The position numbers were made by a program, and so were the translations under genes. The notes beneath the pieces were generated by a model. That model made no database searches, was not told the DNA's origin, and was given only the letters and a program-made list of their open reading frames with translations. Positions 23,006 through 29,731 of a DNA stretch of 34,881 nucleotides are shown here, piece by piece. Origin of the DNA: Clostridia bacterium (GTDB taxonomy: Bacteria > Bacillota > Clostridia > Christensenellales > Borkfalkiaceae); the NCBI GenBank assembly GCA_900764105.1, contig CAAFMS010000015.1, positions 1 through 34,881 of the forward strand, in the 5' to 3' direction. Every line of letters starts with the position of its first letter. Within the stretch, counting starts at the first letter, position 1.

Positions 23006-23055
23006 ATTGAAATAAAAAAGTCAACTTTTTAGGCGAAAAAAATAAAAAGGCAGGT
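23006..23055 (+). repeat. 50-bp leader repeat, copy 1
   Basis: 48 of 50 positions match copy 2 at 23461-23510. It contains the -35 box of small RNA 3 and ends in the GGCAGGT that serves as ribosome binding site for the next gene. Copy 2 precedes the 88-aa gene in the same way. Confidence 0.8.
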
Positions 23056-23062
23056 GGAAAAA

Positions 23063-23431
23063 ATGGCATTTAAAACGAAAGCGGAGAAAAAGGCTTTTCG
23101 TGCAGGTATGGCAAAGCAATACAATAAAGAACATCCGAAATACTCTTATGCTGCGGCAACTAAATACACTACATACAACGAAGACGGTAGTGTTTTAGGT
23201 CGTCCTCATTACGGTCCGGTACAATATTATAAAACTGAGGACGAAGCAAAGAAATACGTTGAAAACGGAAATAAGTTTCAGAAAATATTTAACGAGCGAG
23301 TTCTGAAAAGCGTTAAGGCAAAAAAGGTAGACGTTTTCGATAGTGAAAAGTGTACTACTAAGGTTGCGGAGTATAAACGTATCAAGCCGAGACGAAACAT
23401 AAAAAACAGTTCGCATTATAACGATTTGTAA
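23063..23431 (+). CDS. Small basic cargo protein, 122 aa
   Basis: MAFKTKAEKKAFRAGMAKQYNKEHPKYSYAAATKYTTYNEDGSVLGRPHYGPVQYYKTEDEAKKYVENG…, with a Lys/Arg-rich tail. The start is the ATG at 23063, 5 nt after AGGTGG; an in-frame GTG at 23054 lies within the binding site. Soluble, helical N-terminus with AxxKA-type repeats. No family recognised. It follows the 50-bp leader shared with the 88-aa gene, so both belong to one type of exchangeable cassette. Confidence 0.6.
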   Translation: MAFKTKAEKKAFRAGMAKQYNKEHPKYSYAAATKYTTYNEDGSVLGRPHYGPVQYYKTEDEAKKYVENGNKFQKIFNERVLKSVKAKKVDVFDSEKCTTKVAEYKRIKPRRNIKNSSHYNDL

Positions 23432-23433
23432 AT

Positions 23434-23461
23434 ATGTATAAAGACCGTTGGCACAGGAGCA
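23434..23461 (+). repeat. 28-bp repeat: detached copy of the start of the gene at 23784
   Basis: ATGTATAAAGACCGTTGGCA… matches 23784-23811 at 27 of 28 positions, including the ATG and first nine codons (MYKDRWHRS). The 88-aa cassette lies between the two copies. Either an insertion duplicated its target or a recombination event left the old gene start behind. Confidence 0.75.
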
Positions 23462-23510
23462 TTGAAACAAAAAAGTCAACATTTTAGGCGAAAAAAATAA
23501 AAAGGCAGGT
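23461..23510 (+). repeat. 50-bp leader repeat, copy 2 (small-RNA promoter broken)
   Basis: Matches copy 1 at 23006-23055 except two bases. The minus-strand -35 (TTGACT, 23474-23479) is kept, but the position of the -10 (23451-23456) now holds CTGTGC, so no small RNA is expected here. Confidence 0.75.
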
Positions 23511-23517
23511 AAAAAGA

Positions 23518-23784
23518 ATGGGAAATTCAGGAAAGCCTCGTAAAAAATGGTTTAGCGCAAGCGAAAGGTTAGCCTACCACACGAAGTGTGCAAACAACCC
23601 TAAATTATCGGAAAACCAAAAAACACAGTCAAAGTTTTGGCTTAAAGGTTATGATGATAAGGGGGATTATCGCGGTACTTTTCGGGGAAACAAGGGTGAG
23701 CAACGGAATTATAAAATTATGATTGCTCCCTTTGTTCACGGTTTAAAGGCTCGTTTTTATTCTGAATCGAAAAGGAAAGGGTAA
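23518..23784 (+). CDS. Small basic cargo protein, 88 aa
   Basis: MGNSGKPRKKWFSASERLAYHTKCANNPKLSENQKTQSKFWLKGYDDKGDYRGTFRGNKGEQRNYKIMIAPFVHGLKARFYSESKRKG. Basic and soluble with no membrane segment. GGCAGGT of the leader repeat is its binding site. The last base of its stop is the first base of the next ATG (TAATG), so expression of the next gene is coupled. It is bounded by the 28-bp duplication, which marks it as an inserted cassette. The SERxAYxTKCANNPKLSxNQKxQ… stretch looks like a small helical DNA- or RNA-binding protein; family unknown. Confidence 0.6.
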   Translation: MGNSGKPRKKWFSASERLAYHTKCANNPKLSENQKTQSKFWLKGYDDKGDYRGTFRGNKGEQRNYKIMIAPFVHGLKARFYSESKRKG

Positions 23785-24080
23785 TGTACAAAGACCGTTG
23801 GCACAGGAGCAATTTAAATTCTATCGGCGACGTACTTAACAGAATGTTAAAGTTGCCGAAAGGCACGGAAGTAGAGACGGATAAGAATTCGGCAACGTAT
23901 CATTATCCGTCGGGGAAAAAGTACGTATCGTATTACAAGACGGCAGACCCTATAATAAGAGGCAAGCGTTGCCCCACGGGAACGACGATAGAGCGGCAAA
24001 ACGGACAAGCCGTTATAACGTACCCGTCGGGGAAGAAGTATACGGTATATGCGAAAGAGCAAAAGAGGTATCGGACGTAA
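23784..24080 (+). CDS. Protein of 98 aa with two YPSGKKY repeats
   Basis: Residues ~28-55 (LPKGTEVETDKNSATYHYPSGKKYVSYYK) and ~62-90 (CPTGTTIERQNGQAVITYPSGKKYTVYAK) are two copies of one short beta unit: P-x-G-T-x-[IV]-E…, then YPSGKKY. Soluble and basic. The start overlaps the previous stop (TAATG). Its first 28 nt also occur at 23434, so its original upstream neighbour was probably the 122-aa gene. Function not recognised. Confidence 0.6.
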   Translation: MYKDRWHRSNLNSIGDVLNRMLKLPKGTEVETDKNSATYHYPSGKKYVSYYKTADPIIRGKRCPTGTTIERQNGQAVITYPSGKKYTVYAKEQKRYRT

Positions 24081-24148
24081 AAAGCGGCTGATACGAACAC
24101 AAAAAAAATTACGGTAGCCCCCAGCCGAAAGGGGAGAGGAAAAGAATT

Positions 24149-24622
24149 ATGAGTAAAAAGTTAAAAGGCATAGTTATAGTAGTATTTATGGTACTTCTTT
24201 GCAGTATCGTAGGCGTAATAGCCGTAAAAGCGGCGAACAAAGACAAATCGGAAACGCTCGGCAGTATATCGTATGAAATCGGCGCGTTTGACGTAACGGA
24301 CGGCGCGGAGAAAGCGGACGACCATTCGTTGAGATCGAAGTTCATCGAGGCGAAGAGGTTTGAAAAAGCGGAACTTTCTGCGGACGCGAAAGTAACGTAT
24401 ACGTTGTATTATTTCAACGCAGACAAAGAATTTATCGGCAAGAGCGAAGCGTTGACCGCAAATACTACGGAACTTCCCGCGACTCAGAAAGTCGGCGAAG
24501 TAACGGAAAACGTAAAATATTTCAGAGTTGTTATCACAATCCCTGAAAGCGAAGAAAAAGCGACGCTTCTGAACAAGGGAAACTACGTTAAGCAGTTGAC
24601 TGTATCTTTAAAAAATAAATAA
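24149..24622 (+). CDS. Secreted or membrane-anchored protein of 157 aa, just before a strong terminator
   Basis: N-terminal KKLKGIVIVVFMVLLCSIVGVIAVKAANK is a signal peptide or anchor with a possible cleavage near VKAA. The remainder (about 130 aa) is beta-rich and acidic: SISYEIGAFDVTDGAEKAD…AKVTYTLYYFNADKEFIGKSEALTANTTELPATQKV…KYFRVVITIPES. It stands where filamentous phages carry the major coat gene, immediately before a terminator and the adsorption gene. However, its mature part is not a single helix, so a minor virion or cell-surface protein is more likely. GGGGAGAGG precedes the start. Confidence 0.6.
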   Translation: MSKKLKGIVIVVFMVLLCSIVGVIAVKAANKDKSETLGSISYEIGAFDVTDGAEKADDHSLRSKFIEAKRFEKAELSADAKVTYTLYYFNADKEFIGKSEALTANTTELPATQKVGEVTENVKYFRVVITIPESEEKATLLNKGNYVKQLTVSLKNK

Positions 24623-24633
24623 AAAAACAACGG

Positions 24634-24670
24634 AAATACCGTACCGTGTAAAAGCGGTGCGGTATTTTTT
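24634..24670 (+). terminator. Strong rho-independent terminator
   Basis: 13-bp stem, AAATACCGTACCG with CGGTGCGGTATTT (one G-U pair), 8-nt loop, then T6. In M13-type phages a terminator follows the coat gene and tunes expression of the adsorption gene behind it; the same layout is seen here. Confidence 0.8.
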
Positions 24671-24687
24671 AAATAAGGAGTAAAAAC

Positions 24688-26079
24688 ATGCAAGGAATAA
24701 TCAAGAAAAAGAAGAGCGTAATAATAACGATATTTGCGGTAATAGCGATAATATCGAGTGTAATTTTTGCGTGCGGTACGACGAACAAGGCAAGCGCGGC
24801 GGAGCCGGAAACTATAACAGAGGCGTATTTGAAAAGTTTGGAATACCGTCCTGTAAAACCTTATATAGCGTCGTCTAAACCGGATAAAGAGTTGCCTTTG
24901 GATCGGTGGATAAAAATATATATGGGACAGCCCGGTTTTAAATTTACATTAAAATCGAAGGCAAGTGACGGAGTCGGGGAAACGAGTAAGGTTATAAATA
25001 GTTTAAATTTGAGCAATGCCGATTCAAACATACTTGTATTCGAAGAAGAGAAAACGGAGACGGTTTTTACTCAATATGTAAAATTTCCGAGTAGTTCGTT
25101 CACTTCGGTTATCTTTAACAGAATGACAGAACTAGAGTTTAACGACCTTGGGAATTTACCTTTTGAGCCGTATATAGGTTATGAAATGTTGCCTAACGAC
25201 CGTACTTATCAAGGCGTAAGGCTCTGGTATGATTTTGACTCTGTCGATTTGGAATTAAAAAACGACGTTTGGTATAAAACGAAAATAAATTCAGTCGTAA
25301 GATTTAAATACGTATCTGTAAGCGGACATACGCAGCAGGAAATGGATTGTACGAGTTACCTTGACGGAACGGAAACGTTTACGGACGGCGAGTATCAATA
25401 TGTAAAGTTTCCGAGTTCTGTGTATTATCGCGTATGGTTGCATCGAATGGACGAAGAGAATTACGGTATATATAAAGGTGTTTTAGGTTATACCCCGTAT
25501 TTCGGGTATGAAGTAAATTTACCGACTGTTGCGGAGTTAAAGTCTTTAAAGTACGAGTCTGTAACATTATACGGCGAAAAAGAATCGCAAAAAGATTTGC
25601 CTGTGGACTGTTGGATAAAAATGAAGATAGGTTCATATATACAGTTTAATTATACGTCTGTATATGGAAAGAACTATCAATTTACCAACCTCGAGTTTCC
25701 TGTTGACGCGATCATAAAAACTTCCGGTGACGTACAGTATGTAAAATTTCCGAGCAGTTATTTTTCAAGTGTTGGTTTTAAGCAAATGGATAATGTTTCC
25801 TATCAGCAGATAATGACGACGATTGATTATATACCGTACATAGAGTACGAAGCGAACGAAGAGGAACCCAAACCGCCTATCGAATCGGATAGTTCTTCGG
25901 ACGTATCGGGAAGCGATAGTCAAAGCGTAGGTTCGGAAAGCGTAAACGATTCGGAGAGTAACGGAAAGAACTTAAAAGGCTTAATCGGCGTAGTATCCGC
26001 TGTTGCAGGCATAATTGTAATATCTGTAGCGGTATATTTCGTACTTGCGGCGTTTAAACCAAGACGTCGTAGGCGTTAA
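24688..26079 (+). CDS. Anchored surface protein with three repeats, pIII-like candidate adsorption protein
   Basis: 463 aa. Signal peptide (IITIFAVIAIISSVIFACGTTNKASAA). Then three repeats of about 110-120 residues (about 50-170, 171-278, 285-390), each with a D-x-W-[IY]-K segment, the motif QYVKFPSS and an ending like PYIGYE/PYFGYE/PYIEYE. A Ser/Asp/Glu-rich linker (about 398-425) leads to a C-terminal membrane helix (LIGVVSAVAGIIVISVAVYFVLAAF) and a KPRRRRR stop-transfer tail. Signal peptide, repeated N-domains, flexible linker and C-terminal anchor are exactly the plan of filamentous-phage pIII. AAGGAG precedes the ATG. Receptor unknown. Confidence 0.65.
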   Translation: MQGIIKKKKSVIITIFAVIAIISSVIFACGTTNKASAAEPETITEAYLKSLEYRPVKPYIASSKPDKELPLDRWIKIYMGQPGFKFTLKSKASDGVGETSKVINSLNLSNADSNILVFEEEKTETVFTQYVKFPSSSFTSVIFNRMTELEFNDLGNLPFEPYIGYEMLPNDRTYQGVRLWYDFDSVDLELKNDVWYKTKINSVVRFKYVSVSGHTQQEMDCTSYLDGTETFTDGEYQYVKFPSSVYYRVWLHRMDEENYGIYKGVLGYTPYFGYEVNLPTVAELKSLKYESVTLYGEKESQKDLPVDCWIKMKIGSYIQFNYTSVYGKNYQFTNLEFPVDAIIKTSGDVQYVKFPSSYFSSVGFKQMDNVSYQQIMTTIDYIPYIEYEANEEEPKPPIESDSSSDVSGSDSQSVGSESVNDSESNGKNLKGLIGVVSAVAGIIVISVAVYFVLAAFKPRRRRR

Positions 26080-26086
26080 TAAACCT

Positions 26087-26118
26087 GACGGGCTTGTAGC
26101 GAGAGTTGTAAGCCCGTC
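26087..26118 (+). promoter_or_regulatory. GC-rich hairpin between the two surface-protein genes
   Basis: GACGGGCTT (26087-26095) pairs perfectly with AAGCCCGTC (26110-26118). No U-run follows; instead GAAGGAG, the binding site of the next gene, comes directly after. Likely an mRNA element between the genes rather than a terminator. Confidence 0.55.
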
Positions 26119-26131
26119 GAAGGAGTATAAA

Positions 26132-29100
26132 ATGAAAAAGAAAATTTTAATGACAATGCTATTTATAGTATCGGCATTTATGGTATTTTTCGGCGTAAAC
26201 GGAATAAGCGGAACGAAGCCCGAGCAAGCCGAGGCGGCGGAAACTTCTTCTACGGGGCAGTTTTATGTTATAGACGCAAACAATAAGAATATTCTCAAAA
26301 ACGCCCATGAATATTATCAGAGCAATAATTCAGCAAGCGTGAAATTTTATATGTCCGACGATATATTTAATCAGATGGGTGAAATATCGGAATGGGTCGT
26401 CGATTCATACGATATGTACACTTCCACTATAACTTCTCGTCATAGGTTTGTAAAAAGTTTGCTTTTTATCCGAGCGTCATCTTCTATTGCTTATAGTATT
26501 TTTTATCAACAAAAAGAATTTGATTATTTAAAAAATAAAGACGTTATATTTGATGAGATATATTTAACCGATTATTATCATTCGGATACTGGTGTTTATA
26601 CTTGTGAAATTGCGAACTATTTAAATGATCAAAATAAAGACGTCACGGAGTGGTATTTTCCCGTGCTTGTGTCTATAAGGCAAGAACAAAGAGTTAAAAA
26701 CAGTATTGAATTAATTCAGAGACAAGAAATTGTCTCGACGACATGTACTCCGATAATGTGTTCTTCTAATTATATAAGTTCAACTCGTCGCGAGGTTGCG
26801 GAGACGTTTTTAAAAGAGGCTGCTCCGGGGGAATATTCTACAGAGTACGTTCAATTCGTCAGGAAATATTTAAACTTAATCTCATTTAACGATTCCGTTT
26901 TTATGACGATGCATTATCGCAGACTTATAAATGACAATGCAGACGAAATACCGTGGGAAGGAAAGGCATTTTCGGTCTTGCGATTATACGACCAAAACCC
27001 GAATTACGTATGGAAAGAAGCCTTGCGGTATTGTTCAAAAAACGGTGAATTAAGCGATTTTAACGTAATACGTCGTGCGACGTGGCAAATGTCCCCTGCG
27101 GACGATTACCAAGTAGGATATATGCAAGACGAGGAAACGCTATTGCTTGCCGACGGGTACGAGTATGACCCGAAAACATATACGGTAACCGTAAAATATA
27201 AGCCTTATCAGGCGAACAGTTTCGCTATATTTATTCGAACGAACGACCCGAATGCAACGGCATTATATTTCCGTTCGGCAAATATAAGTGAAAGCGGCGG
27301 AAAGACCACGATAACGTTTAATACGTCGAATTTACAAAAGAGGCTCGTAAATAATTTCGGTTGGGAAAGTAACAATACGAATTTTAACAACTACGTAATA
27401 ATAAACCCGTATGAGAAAACGGGCGAAGTGAAAATCACGCAAACGAAAGACGGCGAGGGAAACGTCAATTCTGTAATCGTTGAAACAGCCGATACGAACA
27501 AACTCGTAGATTGCGTAATACGCCTTGAATTAGAGGTCGTGCCGCCCGTAGATTTGACGGTAACGGTAAATTATATCGCGCTCGATTTGGACTCGTCGCA
27601 AAACATAGTTGAAAATAATATGAGTTACGCGTTGGAAAAGAAGTTGTTATCGACGCACTTCGCGAAGTTGACGAAAGAAGCGTTTTTAAAGGGTATGCAT
27701 GACGGCAACAACGAACTTGTATTTGAGAGTCAAAAGGATAAAGTCGAGGCAGGACTTAAATTAAACGACCTTAACGGAAACGCCATTGACAGAATGGAAA
27801 TTTCCGAGATTAAATCAATCCCGAACTTAGAGAAGGCAGTCGGCACTATAACGGTAATGTATACTCGTCATACGCTGTTTCGTATATCGGACAACCTCGG
27901 CTCTTACATAACGTATAAACGGGCTTACAAAACGAACACTTCTATGTATTACGGCGAGGAATTTATAAACGTATACAGGAATTACAGAGTACACCGTATA
28001 GTGTGTTCCGACAGGAATGCGGAAATAGAGTTGCCCGAAGACTTTGCGAAATGGTCGGAAGCGAAAATCAATCTTACTTGTCAGTTGTCGGCGGGTTATA
28101 TTATACCCGTATACGTTGAGTATACGGACAAGTTCAACGTAGAAGTGGAACACTTGCAGAATATAACGTATAAAGATTTTGGCGGAATAGAAAAAAAGTC
28201 GGGACTTGCGGAGAAGAAAGTCGCTAAAAAGGAAGTCACGTTAGACGCTTTTAAGGATATATATCATCCGACGGAAGAAGAGTTGAAGACTTACCTCGGT
28301 TTAAGCGATTTACGCGTTATAGGCAGTTTCGGCGCGGTAGATTTGGATAATTCTACTGTAACGTTCGATAACGAAACGTTAAGGATAAATTTAAAATATG
28401 CCTTAATGGGAGCGAAGATACAGCAGGTAGACGGTTCGTATTCGGAAATAAAGATACCTATGTCGAGTTATGCCGATTGGACGAGATCGTTCGGCGAGGA
28501 CTGGACGGTAATGTTTCTGAATTCGACGGAGAAAATAATTTTCCCCGATACGGTGAAGTACAAGAGAGAAAACGTGTACGGATATTTCTTTGTTTCCGTA
28601 ATGAAAGAGCAAGTCAAGTCGCTCGACGCATTGTTCGCAGGCTTTACCTCGGACGGCTGTAAGACGTTTTATCAGAGTAGAGAGGTAAAGGGAAGCGGAC
28701 TGTACAAGTTTATGAAAAACAACCCCGGTATATTACCCGTAGTTGGCGGTACGATAGGTTTAATGCTCGGACACCCTGTAAAGGGGACTATGGCGGGCGT
28801 TGGAGCGTATTACTCGATTATGAGCATTTCAGAGGCGTTGAACGACGAGAACGGAACGTACTATTCGTATTTTTCGTATCTCGACGGGTCAAGTACTTTA
28901 CCGTATACGAGTAACAGTAAAGCGACAGATTTCAACGATAACGATTCTGCTATAAAAAATACCGTGCAAGAAGTATGGAAGACCGTAAAAGAGTGGTATT
29001 CGCAGAGCAAGGTCGGAACTTTTGTAAAAATCGTACTCGGAATAATCGGCGGTCTGATAATACTTTGGCTTGTCACGAAAGGGATAGTAATAATCGTTCG

Positions 29101-29164
29101 TTTTGTGGGAAATATGAAGCGGTACGGCGGCAGTAAGAGGAGTAACAAAAGCAAAAAGAAGTAA
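26132..29164 (+). CDS. Giant anchored surface/virion protein, 1010 aa
   Basis: Start at the ATG after GAAGGAG; the frame is open to 26045 but overlaps the previous gene there. Signal peptide (MKKKILMTMLFIVSAFMVFFGVNG). The extracellular part runs about 25-960 and includes beta-rich segments resembling MucBP/Ig-like repeats (VDLTVTVNYIALDLDSS…; DKFNVEVEHLQNITYKDFGG…). Near the C-terminus come a Gly-rich hydrophobic segment (ILPVVGGTIGLMLGHPVKGTMAGVGAYYSIMS) and a membrane helix (FVKIVLGIIGGLIILWLVTKGIVIIV), ending in KRYGGSKRSNKSKKK. Position before Zot suits pIII/pVI functions; the size is far above known pIII proteins (~400 aa) and may span a thick Gram-positive wall. No enzyme motif seen. 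Confidence 0.6.
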   Translation: MKKKILMTMLFIVSAFMVFFGVNGISGTKPEQAEAAETSSTGQFYVIDANNKNILKNAHEYYQSNNSASVKFYMSDDIFNQMGEISEWVVDSYDMYTSTITSRHRFVKSLLFIRASSSIAYSIFYQQKEFDYLKNKDVIFDEIYLTDYYHSDTGVYTCEIANYLNDQNKDVTEWYFPVLVSIRQEQRVKNSIELIQRQEIVSTTCTPIMCSSNYISSTRREVAETFLKEAAPGEYSTEYVQFVRKYLNLISFNDSVFMTMHYRRLINDNADEIPWEGKAFSVLRLYDQNPNYVWKEALRYCSKNGELSDFNVIRRATWQMSPADDYQVGYMQDEETLLLADGYEYDPKTYTVTVKYKPYQANSFAIFIRTNDPNATALYFRSANISESGGKTTITFNTSNLQKRLVNNFGWESNNTNFNNYVIINPYEKTGEVKITQTKDGEGNVNSVIVETADTNKLVDCVIRLELEVVPPVDLTVTVNYIALDLDSSQNIVENNMSYALEKKLLSTHFAKLTKEAFLKGMHDGNNELVFESQKDKVEAGLKLNDLNGNAIDRMEISEIKSIPNLEKAVGTITVMYTRHTLFRISDNLGSYITYKRAYKTNTSMYYGEEFINVYRNYRVHRIVCSDRNAEIELPEDFAKWSEAKINLTCQLSAGYIIPVYVEYTDKFNVEVEHLQNITYKDFGGIEKKSGLAEKKVAKKEVTLDAFKDIYHPTEEELKTYLGLSDLRVIGSFGAVDLDNSTVTFDNETLRINLKYALMGAKIQQVDGSYSEIKIPMSSYADWTRSFGEDWTVMFLNSTEKIIFPDTVKYKRENVYGYFFVSVMKEQVKSLDALFAGFTSDGCKTFYQSREVKGSGLYKFMKNNPGILPVVGGTIGLMLGHPVKGTMAGVGAYYSIMSISEALNDENGTYYSYFSYLDGSSTLPYTSNSKATDFNDNDSAIKNTVQEVWKTVKEWYSQSKVGTFVKIVLGIIGGLIILWLVTKGIVIIVRFVGNMKRYGGSKRSNKSKKK

Positions 29165-29171
29165 AGTTTAA

Positions 29172-29198
29172 CTCGGGCGGAAAAAAGCCCCGCCCGAG
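29172..29198 (+). promoter_or_regulatory. GC-rich hairpin after the giant surface protein
   Basis: CTCGGGCGG (29172-29180) pairs with CCGCCCGAG (29190-29198), with an A6GCC loop. No U-run follows. Same style as the hairpin at 26087. Confidence 0.55.
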
Positions 29199-29219
29199 AA
29201 AATGAGAATAGGAGATAAT

Positions 29220-29528
29220 ATGGCTAAAAAATTCATTAAGAATTTCAGAAAAAATAAAAGAATCAATCATCCTACATACCTTGTTGATAGAGACGGAAAT
29301 GTTTATAAATATATAGGTATTACGCACTCGGAAACAACATTAGGTAAAAAGAACATTCCTTTAAAAAGCAACCCGAACCCCGAAGATAATAAGACTGCGT
29401 ATGTCAGACCTTGGGTAGAAAAAGATAAGGCTGAGAATTTTGGGCGTCGTTTAAAAGGGTGGAGGTTTTTAAAGGAAGATAAAAAGACTATTAAAGATAT
29501 AGTTGATAAGGATAAAAATAAAAAATGA
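29220..29528 (+). CDS. Small basic cargo protein, 102 aa, related to the one at 22560
   Basis: MAKKFIKNFRKNKRINHPTYLVDRDGNVYKYIGITHSETTLGKKNIPLKSNPNPEDNKTAYVRPWVEKDKAENFGRRLKGWRFLKEDKKTIKDI… AGGAG sits 5 nt before the ATG at 29220; an in-frame ATG at 29202 has no site. The TYLVDRDGNVYKYIGITHS stretch parallels the 129-aa protein. I have a general impression of similar proteins in clostridial conjugative elements, without a known function. AT-rich compared with the flanking giant gene and Zot gene, so it looks inserted into the virion operon. The small RNA 5 terminator overlaps its last codons. Confidence 0.6.
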   Translation: MAKKFIKNFRKNKRINHPTYLVDRDGNVYKYIGITHSETTLGKKNIPLKSNPNPEDNKTAYVRPWVEKDKAENFGRRLKGWRFLKEDKKTIKDIVDKDKNKK

Positions 29529-29594
29529 AAGAGGCATTTGCGATCCATGAAAATGTGCAAAACGCTTACCATAACTCGGTAAATCCTCTTTCTT
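29515..29594 (-). ncRNA. Candidate small RNA 5 (about 80 nt, minus strand)
   Basis: Minus-strand promoter TTGACT (29624-29629), 17 bp, TATAAT (29601-29606). Almost the whole RNA folds into one long hairpin: GAAAGAGGATTT pairs with AAAT-G-CCTCTTTC (29527-29592, one bulge), followed by ATTTTTTATTTTT. It sits between the 102-aa cargo gene, whose end it overlaps, and the 28-aa ORF. Confidence 0.65.
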
Positions 29595-29644
29595 GCTTAT
29601 ATTATATGTTATTTTCAGAAAAAAGTCAATTATAGAGGAGAAAA

Positions 29645-29731
29645 ATGTTAAGAAAAGTTTTAAAATTACTATTATATATATTTTTGTTGTTATTCGTAGG
29701 TTATTTCTTCTTTACGGGGTGTAACTTATGA
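29645..29731 (+). CDS. Hydrophobic peptide of 28 aa coupled to the Zot gene
   Basis: MLRKVLKLLLYIFLLLFVGYFFFTGCNL. GAGGAG is 5-6 nt upstream, and its TGA overlaps the next ATG (ATGA). It is a single membrane helix; the end, FFTGC, could be a lipobox. Size and place next to the assembly ATPase recall the tiny tip proteins pVII/pIX (about 33 aa) of filamentous phages. That is inference. A chance leader is the alternative. Confidence 0.5.
   Translation: MLRKVLKLLLYIFLLLFVGYFFFTGCNL

Noticed and set aside
22391..23055. Type III toxin-antitoxin (ToxIN-like) for the RNA/protein pairs
   Set aside because: Type III antitoxin RNAs are tandem repeats on the same strand upstream of the toxin. Here the RNAs are on the opposite strand and not repeated.
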